DNA of 64,000 nt from Janthinobacterium rivuli (GTDB taxonomy: Bacteria; Pseudomonadota; Gammaproteobacteria; Burkholderiales; Burkholderiaceae_D): the NCBI RefSeq assembly GCF_009208735.1, contig NZ_WFLJ01000014.1:1-64000 (forward strand), in the 5' to 3' direction. Shown here one piece after another: positions 8,974 through 18,301 of this stretch. A model generated the notes under the pieces. The model made no database searches and was not told where the DNA came from. It saw nothing but the letters and a program-made list of their open reading frames with translations. Within the stretch, counting starts at the first letter, position 1. Each line of letters starts with the position of its first letter. Made by a program: the position numbers and the translations under genes.

Positions 8974-9993
8974 TTAATTGCCGGCAGAATAAATCTGCGT
9001 CGTCCAGCGTTGCAGCAGGCGCTTGCGCGTGTCCGACGCGCCATATTTGGCGAAGTCGTAGTTGATGGTCTTGATGTTTTCCAGGCGCGGCGAGGCGGCG
9101 GGAATGGTGGCGGCCACGTTGGACGGGATCTGGAAGGCCAGCGCCTTCACGGCCTCGCTCTGCACGTCGGGACGCAGGGCGAATTCATAGAATTTCTTTG
9201 CCTGCTCCATGTTTTTCGCGCCCTTGACGATGCTCATCGAGCCGATCTCGTAGCCCGTGCCTTCACAGGGCGGCAAGACTTTCACGGGGAAGCCGGCCAC
9301 GGTGAGTTTCATCAGATCATGCATGAAGCCGATGGCCACGCCCGCTTCGCCGCGGCCCACGTCCTCGCCGGGCGCCACGCCCGCGTTCGGATACTTGCTG
9401 ACGTTCTGGCCCATTTTCGCGAGGAAATCGAAGGCTTCCTCTTCACCGAACAGCTGCACCACGGTGGCCAGCGCGTTGTAGGCGGCGCCCGAGGAATTCG
9501 GGTTGGCCATCTCGATCTCGCCCTTGTAGGCGGGCTTGACGAGGTCTTTCCAGCATTGCGGCGGCGGCAGGTTTTTCTTCTTCAGCACGTTTTCATTGTA
9601 GGCCAGGCCCAGGATGCCGATGTAGATGCCGACGGTGCGGTACTTGGCCGTCTCGGCCTGCTTGAGCGCCCACGGCTGCAGCTTGAGCAGGGTGGGCGAC
9701 TTGTATTCTTCCGTATAGCCTTCGGCGGCGGCCTGCAGGTGCGGGTCGCCCGTGCCGCCCCACCAGATGTCCGATTTCGGGTTCGACGCTTCGGCGCGGA
9801 TCTTCGCATACGCCTCGCCGGCGCTCTTCCTGATCATCGACACCTTGATCTTGCTTTCCGCCTCGAAGCGGTTCTTCATCAGCTGGCACCATTCCATGTC
9901 GGCCGAACACAGTACGGACAGGCGTTCGTCGGCGGCCATGGCCGTCATCGGCAGGGCCAGGCTTATAGCGATCGCAACATTACGCATCTTCAT
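8974..9993 (-). CDS. Periplasmic substrate-binding protein, AfuA-like (sugar-phosphate/iron class)
   Basis: Captures the substrate in the periplasm for the importer. 339 residues beginning with a Sec signal peptide (cleavage after TAMA, then ADERLSVLCSAD). Segments such as WWGGTGDPHLQAAAEG, MANPNSSG and EGTGYEIGSMSIVKG are, from memory, characteristic of AfuA, first described as an iron-binding protein and later shown to bind hexose phosphates; the broader family (COG1840) also holds ferric-ion and 2-aminoethylphosphonate binders. GGAG lies 8 nt before the ATG. First gene of the unit that continues with permease, ATPase and the inositol-phosphatase-family enzyme. Class is firm, ligand inferred. 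Confidence 0.82.
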   Translation of the reverse strand: MKMRNVAIAISLALPMTAMAADERLSVLCSADMEWCQLMKNRFEAESKIKVSMIRKSAGEAYAKIRAEASNPKSDIWWGGTGDPHLQAAAEGYTEEYKSPTLLKLQPWALKQAETAKYRTVGIYIGILGLAYNENVLKKKNLPPPQCWKDLVKPAYKGEIEMANPNSSGAAYNALATVVQLFGEEEAFDFLAKMGQNVSKYPNAGVAPGEDVGRGEAGVAIGFMHDLMKLTVAGFPVKVLPPCEGTGYEIGSMSIVKGAKNMEQAKKFYEFALRPDVQSEAVKALAFQIPSNVAATIPAASPRLENIKTINYDFAKYGASDTRKRLLQRWTTQIYSAGN

Positions 9994-10094
9994 CGTCTCA
10001 CTCCAAGTTTGTTGTCGTTGTGGTACTTCAGACCGCACCGCTATCTTGCGGTGTCACTGTCCCGGGATGTGCTTTTTCAAGACTTGCACTGCAT

Positions 10095-10139
10095 TGCACA
10101 CGTGTGCACACCTTACCACCAGCCGATTTTGACTGTCAA
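10095..10139 (-). promoter_or_regulatory. Promoter of the transporter operon with overlapping operator
   Basis: On the minus strand a perfect -35 TTGACA (10139-10134) is followed after 18 bp by TAAGGT (10115-10110). The palindrome TGCACACGTGTGCA (10108-10095) starts 1 bp downstream, covering the expected transcription start, the standard geometry for repression. The same 14-mer is the core of the palindrome ahead of iolG. The binding-protein ATG is about 100 nt further on. Confidence 0.72.
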
Positions 10140-10188
10140 CAAGAATCTCGGCAGGCGTGCGGCGTGGTGTTTTACCGACAAAAAAAGC

Positions 10189-10213
10189 GGCTATGTCCTC
10201 GTAAAATAGGGGA
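10189..10213 (+). repeat. Left terminal inverted repeat of the IS
   Basis: Begins GGCTATGTC and matches the reverse complement of the right end over the first nine bases and most of the next fifteen to twenty. The inner boundary is approximate. Confidence 0.75.
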
Positions 10214-10278
10214 AATGCCGGAATCTTCCCATGACGGTGCTGTCTGACTCTGCATACTCACCACACCGGGAGCAGATC

Positions 10279-11247
10279 ATGCAGCCAGCCGAATGGATCA
10301 GCTTTATCGCGCAGTTTGCGCAGTTGAACCGGCGCCAGCGGCAGGCAGGCATGGCCCTGCTGCGTGGCAACACGCCACACGACGCGACCGTCGCGTTGCT
10401 GGAAAGCGTGGCGCAGTCGCGCTTGGCCTGTCCCGCCTGCCACTCGCCGCACCTGCATCGGCATGGCCATGCGCACGGCTTGCAGCGCTACCGCTGCGTG
10501 CCCTGCGGGCGCACCTTCAATGCCTTGACGGGGACGCCTCTGGCCCGCCTGCGCCATAAATCGCAGTGGCTCGATTATGCCGATTGCCTGCTTGCATCGG
10601 ATTCCGTGCGCAAGGCGGCGCGACAACTGGGCGTGCACCGCAACACCACGTTTCGCTGGCGCCACCGATTTTTATCGTTGGCAAAAACGGACCGGCCGCA
10701 TGGCCTGCATGGCATCGCCGAGGCCGACGAGTTATATGTGCTGGAGTCGGAAAAGGGATCCAGGCAAATGACGCGTCCGGCCCGCCGCCGGGGTGGCCAT
10801 GCCCACCAACGCGGCATTTCCAATGAACAGGTCTGCATCCTGGTGGCGCGCGACCGCACGGGCCAGACCCTCGATTTCGTCACCGGCAAAGGCACGCTGA
10901 CGAAGGCGCAACTGCACCGCTGTTTGTTGCCTGTCATCGACAAGGATATCCTGCTGGTCACGGATGGCCATGCCGCCTACCGGGCGTTTGCGCGGGAAGC
11001 GGGCCTCACTCATCAGGCCGTCAACTTGCGCGCCGGCATCCGTGTGCAGGGCGCCGCGCATGTGCAGAACGTCAATGCATATCACAGCCGCCTGCGCGAA
11101 TGGTTAAGGCCGTTTCACGGCGTGGCCACGCGCTATCTGCCGAATTATCTGGGCTGGCGCTGGATACTCGACGCCAGACGCATCCGCTCACCCGAAACGC
11201 TATTGAAAGCAACATTGGGCGCATTCCCACATCTGACGGTGACATAG
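10279..11247 (+). CDS. IS1595-family (ISXO2-like) transposase
   Basis: DDE-type transposase that moves the surrounding element. The 322-residue chain has an N-terminal zinc ribbon with CPAC at 51-54 and CVPC at 73-76, then GRTFNALTGTPLARL, a helix-turn-helix-like stretch (SVRKAARQLGVHRNTTFRWRHRF) and the DDE domain with D150 (EADELYV), D229 (VTDGHAAY) and the HVQNVNAYHSRLREWL block. All are intact with no frameshift. The start at 10279 has GGGAG 8 nt upstream; a longer in-frame start at 10231 is less likely. The stop lies inside the right inverted repeat. Confidence 0.92.
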   Translation: MQPAEWISFIAQFAQLNRRQRQAGMALLRGNTPHDATVALLESVAQSRLACPACHSPHLHRHGHAHGLQRYRCVPCGRTFNALTGTPLARLRHKSQWLDYADCLLASDSVRKAARQLGVHRNTTFRWRHRFLSLAKTDRPHGLHGIAEADELYVLESEKGSRQMTRPARRRGGHAHQRGISNEQVCILVARDRTGQTLDFVTGKGTLTKAQLHRCLLPVIDKDILLVTDGHAAYRAFAREAGLTHQAVNLRAGIRVQGAAHVQNVNAYHSRLREWLRPFHGVATRYLPNYLGWRWILDARRIRSPETLLKATLGAFPHLTVT

Positions 11248-11249
11248 CC
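11225..11249 (-). repeat. Right terminal inverted repeat of the IS
   Basis: Reverse complement begins GGCTATGTC, as at the left end. It contains the last codons and stop of the transposase and is directly followed by AAAAAGCC, the T-run and first stem bases of a terminator read on the minus strand. Confidence 0.75.
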
Positions 11250-11282
11250 AAAAAGCCGCCAGCTGTGCGTACAGTTGGCGGC
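11250..11282 (-). terminator. Rho-independent terminator of the MHS transporter gene
   Basis: Read on the minus strand: stem GCCGCCAACTGT, loop ACGC, then ACAGCTGGCGGC and TTTTT; 11 of 12 stem pairs match. It begins about 28 nt after the stop of the gene at 11311. The T-run is also the flanking direct repeat of the IS, so the element landed at the end of the terminator without destroying it. Confidence 0.85.
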
Positions 11283-11310
11283 TTTCGGATGCTCCGGGAT
11301 CAGAGGCGTG

Positions 11311-12597
11311 TTACTGCCAGGCTTCCTTGCCCGCGCGTGGCTTGCCCACCATCAACAGCGCGCCCAGGGTCAGCACGGCCGCCAGCGACAGGTAATAGCC
11401 CACGTATTGCAAGCCGTAGTTGGTGGCCAGCCAGGTGGCGATGTACGGCGCCAGCGAAGCGCCCAAAATACCCGCCAGGTTGAACGTCAGCGAGGCGCCC
11501 GTGTAGCGCACTTCCGGCGGGAACAGCTCGGACAACATCGTACCCAGCGGACCGTAGGTCATGCCCATCAAGCCCAGGCCGACGGCCATGAAGAGCGTCA
11601 CTTCCCACGTCACGCCCGAGCCGAACATGGGCGCGAGCACCAGACCGAAGATGGCGATGGCGACGGAGACCCAGATCATGGTGGCACGGCGGCCGCGGCG
11701 GTCGGCCAGCACGGCCGAAAACGGAATCGTCAGGGCGAAGAACAGCACGGCGAACAGCTGCACGACGAGGAATTCCTTGCGCGTGAAGCCCAGCTTGGTC
11801 GTACCCCAGCTCAGCGCGAACACCGTCATCAGGTAGAACAGCACGAAGGTGGCCAGGGCGATGATGGTACCGAGGAACAACATGCGGCCATGCTGGCGGA
11901 ACACGGTGGCGACGGGCAGCTTGACGACTTCGTTCTTGTCGATGACTTTCTGGAAGTCCGGCGTTTCCGTGATCTTCAGACGCACGTACAGGCCGACGAT
12001 GACCAGCAGCGCGCTGGCGAGGAAGGGGATGCGCCAGCCGTAGCTGAAGAACTGCTCATCGGTCAGGGTTTCGCTGAGCAGCAGGAAGATGCCGCCCGAC
12101 AGGAAGAAGCCGATCGGCGCACCCAGCTGCGGGAACATGCCGTACCAGGCGCGCTTGCCCGGTGGCGCGTTTTCCGTGGCCAGCAGCACCGCGCCGCCCC
12201 ACTCGCCGCCCAGGCCCAGGCCCTGGCCGAAACGGCACAGCGCCAGCAGCAGCGGCGCCAGAGTGCCGATGGCGGCGTAGGTCGGCAGCAAGCCGATGAT
12301 GACGGTGGAGATACCCATGGTCAGCAAGGCGGCCACCAGGGTCGCCTTGCGGCCGATGCGGTCGCCGAAGTGGCCGAACACGGCCGAGCCGATGGGGCGG
12401 GCGAAGAAGGCGATGGCGAACGTGGCCAGCGACTGCAGCACGGCGGCCGACGGGTCGCCGGCGGGGAAGAACAGTTTCGGGAACACCAGCACGGCGGCGG
12501 TGGCGTAGATATAAAAGTCAAAGAACTCGATGGTGGTGCCGATCAGGCTGGCGAACAGCACCGTGCCGGGGGAATTTTTCTTGGGGGGGGTGCTCAT
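11311..12597 (-). CDS. MFS transporter, metabolite:H+ symporter (MHS) family
   Basis: Inner-membrane proton symporter for a small carboxylate or related solute. 428 residues with about twelve hydrophobic segments and MHS signatures: GTTIEFFDFYIYATAAVLVFP at the first helix, RPIGSAVFGHFGDRIGRK in loop 2-3 and GGEWGGAVLLATENAP near helix 5; this subgroup includes ShiA and YhjE. AAGGAG lies 8 nt before the ATG. Codons 4-6 contain a run of eight C (G8 on the plus strand). It has its own terminator and about 500 bp of non-coding DNA upstream, so it is probably monocistronic. Substrate unknown. Confidence 0.85.
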   Translation of the reverse strand: MSTPPKKNSPGTVLFASLIGTTIEFFDFYIYATAAVLVFPKLFFPAGDPSAAVLQSLATFAIAFFARPIGSAVFGHFGDRIGRKATLVAALLTMGISTVIIGLLPTYAAIGTLAPLLLALCRFGQGLGLGGEWGGAVLLATENAPPGKRAWYGMFPQLGAPIGFFLSGGIFLLLSETLTDEQFFSYGWRIPFLASALLVIVGLYVRLKITETPDFQKVIDKNEVVKLPVATVFRQHGRMLFLGTIIALATFVLFYLMTVFALSWGTTKLGFTRKEFLVVQLFAVLFFALTIPFSAVLADRRGRRATMIWVSVAIAIFGLVLAPMFGSGVTWEVTLFMAVGLGLMGMTYGPLGTMLSELFPPEVRYTGASLTFNLAGILGASLAPYIATWLATNYGLQYVGYYLSLAAVLTLGALLMVGKPRAGKEAWQ

Positions 12598-13104
12598 TTA
12601 CTGCGCTCCTTGGGGAGGGTGTCTAAAGGCCATTCTCTGGATGTTTTTTCAGGCAGCAGCACAGCACGTTGTCTCCGTGTCGTTCGCATATCATAGCCTT
12701 GCGTGCATGCATTTGCCGCGCATTTGCTATTAAATTTGCAAACAAAAAACAACGGTTTTTGTTGCCGTAGCGAACTACTGGCAACGCGCGCCAACGCGCC
12801 GTGATCAGTGCTGATTTAGAGAAACAACGGTCGTGCGCCATCCGGTTACCCGGGGCACGGCAGGAAAGGCGTCAGGGGATGGGCGACGTGTATCAGGCCC
12901 GGCGTATCGCCAGGCATTCCGTACCAGACCCGCGCGTCGGCATCGCGGCGTCGGTCATTTGTGGTGAATCCTTGCCTGCGGCCCCTCCGGGTGGAGCGGG
13001 CCGGCGATGATCGCGCCTGCATCACGAAGGATGCGGTTGATCTTGCTGTAAGCGGCTTATGATACGCGCAGTGGTGCAGTGCGGCAAGAAATGATGGAAA
13101 CCGT
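12598..13104. other. About 500 bp without a convincing gene
   Basis: Short frames here lack family resemblance or a ribosome binding site. Visible features: a hairpin CGGCCC-CTCC with its complement at 12979-13003 (one bulged base, no T-run), an A/T-rich stretch at 12731-12760 with AACAAAAA and TTTTTGTT arms, and a block at 12741-12780 that resembles one at 21471-21515. The promoter of the minus-strand transporter gene should lie in its left part. Confidence 0.4.
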
Positions 13105-13428
13105 CTACGCGTCGATCAGGGCAAACGCCTTGGCTATCTCGGCGCTGTCGAGCGGGCGCACGAGGCGCGCCACTTCCTGGCCATCTTTCAAAAAAATCAG
13201 GGTCGGCCACAGTTTCACCCGGAAGGACCGCCCGAGCGCGCGGCCGGGGCCGTCTTCCACCCGAAGATGCGGCACGCCGGGGTGCTGCGCAAACGCGGCC
13301 GCCAGCGGCGCCTGGGTGGCGCGGCAGTGGCCGCACCAGCCCGTGCCGAATTCCAGCAGGGCCGGCCCCGCCAGGGTGTCGATTTCGGCGCGCGCCGGTT
13401 GCGCTACAGAATACGTGTCGTTCATCAT
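13105..13428 (-). CDS. Thioredoxin-family protein
   Basis: Small cytoplasmic thiol-disulfide protein of 107 residues. The redox motif WCGHC at 31-35 replaces the classical WCGPC of thioredoxin; FRVKLWPTLIFLKDG supplies the cis-proline loop and RLVRPLDSAEI the final strand and helix. It has no signal peptide. Two consecutive ATG codons start it, with GGAGAG about 7 nt upstream of the first. It follows the fumarylacetoacetase-family gene by 18 bp and is probably cotranscribed. The CGHC motif is also seen in glutaredoxin-like or disulfide-isomerase relatives, so the exact partner is open. Confidence 0.85.
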   Translation of the reverse strand: MMNDTYSVAQPARAEIDTLAGPALLEFGTGWCGHCRATQAPLAAAFAQHPGVPHLRVEDGPGRALGRSFRVKLWPTLIFLKDGQEVARLVRPLDSAEIAKAFALIDA

Positions 13429-13446
13429 GCCGCTCTCCTGGATGGC

Positions 13447-14142
13447 TTAGACCACTTTCATGCGCAAGGTGCCCAGGCCATCGATGGCGCCCACCAACTC
13501 GTCGCCGCGCTGCACGGCCGCCACGCCGGCCGGCGTGCCCGTGTAGATCAGGTCGCCTGGCTGCAAGGTAAAGTAGGTCGACAGGTCGGCGATGGTTTCG
13601 GCCACGTTCCAGATCAGCATATCGATAGTGCTGCCCTGGCGCAGTTCGCCATTCACGTGCAAGGTGATGGCGGCATGCTGGACGTCGCCCGCCTGCGCGG
13701 CCGGGGTAATCGGGCCGATGGGCGCCGAGTGCTCGAACGCCTTGCCCGTCTCCCACGGACGGCCCTGCTTTTTCGCGGCGCCCTGCACGTCGCGGCGCGT
13801 CATGTCCAGGCCGATCGCATAACCCCACACATGGCTCAGCGCGTCGGCCACGCCGATGTCGCTGCCGCCCTTGCCGATGGCCACCACCAGTTCCATCTCG
13901 TGCTGGAAATCCTGCGTCTGCGCCGGGTATGGCAACTCGCCCGTCGTGCCAGCCGGCACGGGCAGCACGGCATCGGCTGGCTTCATGAAGAAGAACGGCG
14001 CCTCGCGGCCCGTATGGCCCATTTCCTTGGCGTGGTCGACATAGTTGCGGCCCACGCAATAGATGCGGTGGACGGGAAAGGTATCGGCGCTGCCGGTGAC
14101 GGGAACGCTGGGCTGGTTCGGTGCGGGAACGACATACGGCAT
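13447..14142 (-). CDS. Fumarylacetoacetate hydrolase (FAH) family protein
   Basis: Metal-dependent C-C hydrolase, decarboxylase or isomerase family acting on 2,4-diketo acids or fumarylpyruvate-like substrates. The 231-residue single domain shows IYCVGRNYVDHAKEMG, the metal-ligand segment FQHEMELVVAIG, GLDMTRRDVQ and the closing GDLIYTGTPAGV, which matches short FAHD1/UGL-type members. GGAG lies just before the ATG. It is cotranscribed with the thioredoxin gene and separated from the upstream pca-linked transporter by a terminator. Nothing nearby fixes its substrate. Confidence 0.88.
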   Translation of the reverse strand: MPYVVPAPNQPSVPVTGSADTFPVHRIYCVGRNYVDHAKEMGHTGREAPFFFMKPADAVLPVPAGTTGELPYPAQTQDFQHEMELVVAIGKGGSDIGVADALSHVWGYAIGLDMTRRDVQGAAKKQGRPWETGKAFEHSAPIGPITPAAQAGDVQHAAITLHVNGELRQGSTIDMLIWNVAETIADLSTYFTLQPGDLIYTGTPAGVAAVQRGDELVGAIDGLGTLRMKVV

Positions 14143-14179
14143 GGAGACTCCTGATCGGCACGATAAAAAGGCGGTGATG

Positions 14180-14202
14180 AAAAAGGGACACCGCAGTGTC
14201 CC
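14180..14202 (-). terminator. Rho-independent terminator of the PcaT/KgtP-like gene
   Basis: Minus-strand hairpin GGGACAC-TGCG-GTGTCCC followed by TTTTT, starting 17 nt after the stop of the transporter gene. It separates that gene from the FAH gene. Confidence 0.85.
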
Positions 14203-14218
14203 CCATTTTACGACAACG

Positions 14219-15514
14219 TTACTTCAGCAGTCCCGAGCGGCTCGGGTCCGGCATGCGGATGGCGACGATGAAGGAAATCAGGCACATGACGGTGACGTAC
14301 CAATAGAAATACTCTTCCACGTGCCAGGCCTTGAACTGCAGCGCCACGTATTCGGCCGAACCGCCGAACATGGCGTTGGCCACCGCGTACGACAGGCCCA
14401 CGCCCAGCGCGCGCACTTCGACGGGGAACATTTCCGCCTTGATCAAGCCGCTGATCGACGTGTAGAAGCTGATGATGGCCAAGGCGATGATGATCAGGCC
14501 AAACGCCGCGTACGGGCTGCTGATGTCCTTCAAGGCATGCATGATGGGCAACACGCACAGCGTGGCCAGGCCGCCGAAGAACAGCATCGAGGTACGGCGG
14601 CCGATGCGGTCGGACAAGGCGCCGAACACCGGTTGCAAAATCATGTAGACCAGCAAGGCGCACGTCATGACGGCGCTGGCCGTCTTGGTATCCATGCCGG
14701 CCGTGTTGACCAGGTATTTCTGCATGTAGGTGGTAAACGTGTAGAACACAAGCGAGCCGCCGGCCGTGAAGCCCAGCACCGTGATGAAGGCGCGCTTGTG
14801 CTTGAGCAAGCCGCGCAGGCTGCCCGCGTCCTTGTCCTTGCGCTCGCTGGCGGTGGTCGTTTCCGTCAGGGATTTACGCAGGTTCAGCGACACCAATGCG
14901 GCCAGGGCACCGAAGACGAACGGGATGCGCCAGCCCCAGGCACGCAGCTCTTCCAGGGTCAGCAATTGCTGCAAGACCACCAGCACCAGCAAGGCCAGCA
15001 GCTGGCCGCCGATCAGGGTCACGTACTGGAACGAGGCGAAGAAACCGCGCTTGCCCGATTCCGACACTTCGCTCATGTAGGTGGCGCTGGTGCCGTATTC
15101 GCCGCCCACGGACAGGCCCTGGAACAGCCGCGCCACCAGCAGCAGGAATGGCGCGAAGGCGCCGATGGTGTCATAGGTCGGCATGACGGCGATCATCAGG
15201 GAACCGCCGCACATCATCAGCACGGAAATCATCATCGACTGGCGCCGGCCATATTTGTCGGCGATGCGGCCGAACAGCCAGCCGCCCACGGGACGCATGA
15301 GGAAGCCGGCGGCAAAAATGCCGGCCGTCTGCAGCAGCTGCGTGGTCGGATTACCGGAAGGGAAGAAGGCGTGCGAAAAGTACAGCGCACAGAACGAGTA
15401 AATGTAGAAGTCGAACCATTCGACCAGGTTACCGGAGGAAGCGCCAATGATGGCCTTGATGCGCTGCTGGGAAGTCAGCTGCGCAACGTCGTGCGGAGTA
15501 TCGTGGGATGTCAT
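14219..15514 (-). CDS. MHS-family dicarboxylate transporter (PcaT/KgtP-like)
   Basis: Inner-membrane proton symporter for dicarboxylates. 431 residues, close to the 432 of E. coli KgtP, with [15 protein letters not shown] in helix 1, [18 protein letters not shown] in loop 2-3 and [14 protein letters not shown] near helix 5. KgtP (2-oxoglutarate) and PcaT (3-oxoadipate) are close relatives; the pcaF-pcaJ-pcaI genes directly upstream on the same strand favour a PcaT role. The start at 15514 has only a weak AAGAAG; an upstream frame extension of 42 residues has no family resemblance. A gap of 152 bp separates it from pcaF. Confidence 0.8.
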   Translation of the reverse strand: MTSHDTPHDVAQLTSQQRIKAIIGASSGNLVEWFDFYIYSFCALYFSHAFFPSGNPTTQLLQTAGIFAAGFLMRPVGGWLFGRIADKYGRRQSMMISVLMMCGGSLMIAVMPTYDTIGAFAPFLLLVARLFQGLSVGGEYGTSATYMSEVSESGKRGFFASFQYVTLIGGQLLALLVLVVLQQLLTLEELRAWGWRIPFVFGALAALVSLNLRKSLTETTTASERKDKDAGSLRGLLKHKRAFITVLGFTAGGSLVFYTFTTYMQKYLVNTAGMDTKTASAVMTCALLVYMILQPVFGALSDRIGRRTSMLFFGGLATLCVLPIMHALKDISSPYAAFGLIIIALAIISFYTSISGLIKAEMFPVEVRALGVGLSYAVANAMFGGSAEYVALQFKAWHVEEYFYWYVTVMCLISFIVAIRMPDPSRSGLLK

Positions 15515-15666
15515 ATCAGTCTTCTTGTTCGTGTGAAAAAGCCAACGCCAGCCGGATTGCCCGTGCTGGTTTTGCATCATACGCCCTTGATCAGGGTCAA
15601 AAAGCCGCCCGGCATACGGGTTAATACGTACTGCCGGCAACTTTTTTCACCTGCGGGCGCGAGGAA

Positions 15667-16869
<1,203 letters not shown>

Positions 16870-16910
16870 GTTCTTTCCTCCAAGAAAGTGTATTGAATAG
16901 GGACGGTGAA

Positions 16911-17552
16911 TCAGCGTCCGTCCGTCAGCGGCACGGCCGTCAACGCTTGCAGCTGCTCGAAACTCAAGCCATCGGCCAGTTCGACGACCGTGGCGCCGGC
17001 GGGCCCCAGGTCGAGCACGGCCAGGTCGCTGTAGATGCGGCTGACGCAGGCGATGCCCGTCAGCGGATAGGTGCAGGCCTGCACCAGCTTGCTTTCGCCT
17101 GTCTTCGTCAGCAATTCCATCATGACCCAGGTTTTTTTCGCGCCGATGGCCAGGTCCATGGCCCCGCCCACGGCGGGGATGGCGTCCGGCGCACCCGTGT
17201 GCCAGTTGGCCAGGTCGCCCGTGGCGGACACCTGGAAGGCGCCCAGCACGCAGATGTCCAGGTGGCCGCCGCGCATCATGGCGAAGCTGTCCGCGTGGTG
17301 AAAATAGCTGCCGCCGGGCAGCAGGGTGACGGGCTGCTTGCCCGCGTTGATCAGGTCATAGTCTTCTTCGCCGGGTGCGGGCGCCGGGCCCATGCCGATC
17401 ACGCCGTTTTCGCTGTGCAAGATGATGTCCGCGCCGGCCGGCAAGTGGTTCGCCACCAGGGTCGGCAAGCCGATGCCCAGGTTCACGACGGCGCCCTCAT
17501 GGATGTCGGCCGCCACGCGGGCCGCCATCTGGTCTCGATTCCATTTATTCAT
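16911..17552 (-). CDS. pcaJ: PcaJ, 3-oxoadipate CoA-transferase subunit B
   Basis: With PcaI moves CoA from succinyl-CoA to 3-oxoadipate. 213 residues with NLGIGLPTLVANHLP and the catalytic glutamate E48 in HSENGVIGMGP, the point of the covalent glutamyl-CoA intermediate. GGAMDLAIGAKKTWV and TYPLTGIACVSRIYSDLAV are standard for the beta subunit. It starts 12 bp after the pcaI stop. The paralogous acetoacetate transferase (ScoB/AtoA) is similar; the pcaF neighbour and IclR regulator decide for the pca role. Confidence 0.92.
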   Translation of the reverse strand: MNKWNRDQMAARVAADIHEGAVVNLGIGLPTLVANHLPAGADIILHSENGVIGMGPAPAPGEEDYDLINAGKQPVTLLPGGSYFHHADSFAMMRGGHLDICVLGAFQVSATGDLANWHTGAPDAIPAVGGAMDLAIGAKKTWVMMELLTKTGESKLVQACTYPLTGIACVSRIYSDLAVLDLGPAGATVVELADGLSFEQLQALTAVPLTDGR

Positions 17553-17564
17553 GTTATTTCTTTC

Positions 17565-18266
17565 TCAAGCTGCAGCTTTGAAGCCGGCCGGGCCGGTGGC
17601 CGTGCGCGGCACTTGCACGAGGCGCTGCACGAACAGGCCCGGCGTGATGACGTGCTCGGGGTCGATGCTGCCCAGCTCAAGCACCTCGTGCACGGAGGCA
17701 ATGCTGACCTTGGCGGCCATGGCCATGATCGGGCCGAAGTTGCGCGCCGTCTTGCGGTAAGTCAGGTTGCCCCAGCGGTCGCCCTGCTCCGCCTTGATCA
17801 GCGCGAAGTCGGCGTGGATGGGCGACTCGAACACATACATGCGGCCGTCGATCTCGCGCGTTTCCTTGCCCTTGGCCAGATCCGTGCCATAGCCGGTGGG
17901 CGTGAAAAAGCCGCCGATGCCGGCGCCGGCGGCGCGGATGCGCTCGGCCAGACTCCCCTGCGGCACCAGTTCCAGTTCCAGCTTGCCCGCGCGGTACAGG
18001 GCGTCGAAGACGTGGGAGTCGGCCTGACGCGGGAACGAGCAGATGATCTTGCGCACCTGCCCGTTTTTCAGCAGGGCGGCCAGGCCCGTGTCGCCATTGC
18101 CCGCGTTGTTGTTGACGATGACGAGGTCGCGCGCGCCGTGGGCGATCAGGCCGTCGATCAGCTCGGCCGGCTGGCCCGCGCCGCCGAAGCCGCCAATCAT
18201 GACGGTGGCGCCATCGTGGATATCGGCCAGCGCATCACGGACGCTGGAACGCAGTTTGTCGATCAT
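17565..18266 (-). CDS. pcaI: PcaI, 3-oxoadipate CoA-transferase subunit A
   Basis: Alpha subunit of the 3-oxoadipate:succinyl-CoA transferase, 233 residues. The CoA-binding loop GGFGGAGQPAELIDGL and PTGYGTDLAKGKETREIDGR identify the family. I choose the ATG at 18266 because AAGGAG lies 7 nt upstream; an in-frame ATG 11 codons earlier falls in the regulatory region. It is the first gene of the pcaIJF unit, divergent from the IclR gene, with operator-like repeats about 36 bp upstream. Confidence 0.92.
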   Translation of the reverse strand: MIDKLRSSVRDALADIHDGATVMIGGFGGAGQPAELIDGLIAHGARDLVIVNNNAGNGDTGLAALLKNGQVRKIICSFPRQADSHVFDALYRAGKLELELVPQGSLAERIRAAGAGIGGFFTPTGYGTDLAKGKETREIDGRMYVFESPIHADFALIKAEQGDRWGNLTYRKTARNFGPIMAMAAKVSIASVHEVLELGSIDPEHVITPGLFVQRLVQVPRTATGPAGFKAAA

Positions 18267-18301
18267 TGCTGTCTCCTTCCAATCAAACTCATCAGACATT
18301 T

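Larger units (their letters stand above)
10189..11249 (+). mobile_element. Complete IS1595-family insertion sequence, about 1.06 kb
   Basis: A single transposase gene is enclosed by terminal inverted repeats starting GGCTATGTC at 10189 and ending with the complement GACATAGCC at 11249; identity continues imperfectly inwards (CGT, AT, GGG and AATGC are shared). AAAAAGC occurs directly outside both ends (10182-10188 and 11250-11256), close to the 8-bp duplication expected of this family. The transposase is intact, so the element may be mobile. The left end is 50 bp upstream of the transporter -35 box and the right end abuts the terminator of the neighbouring transporter gene. Confidence 0.85.

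Noticed and set aside
12801-13010. A 69-codon plus-strand frame in the 12598-13104 gap
   Set aside because: No ribosome binding site, Arg/Ala/Gly-rich, no family resemblance.
13022-14206. A 394-codon minus-strand frame over the thioredoxin-like and FAH genes
   Set aside because: Out of frame with both genes, which have clear family motifs; its product is Arg-rich and unrelated to any family.
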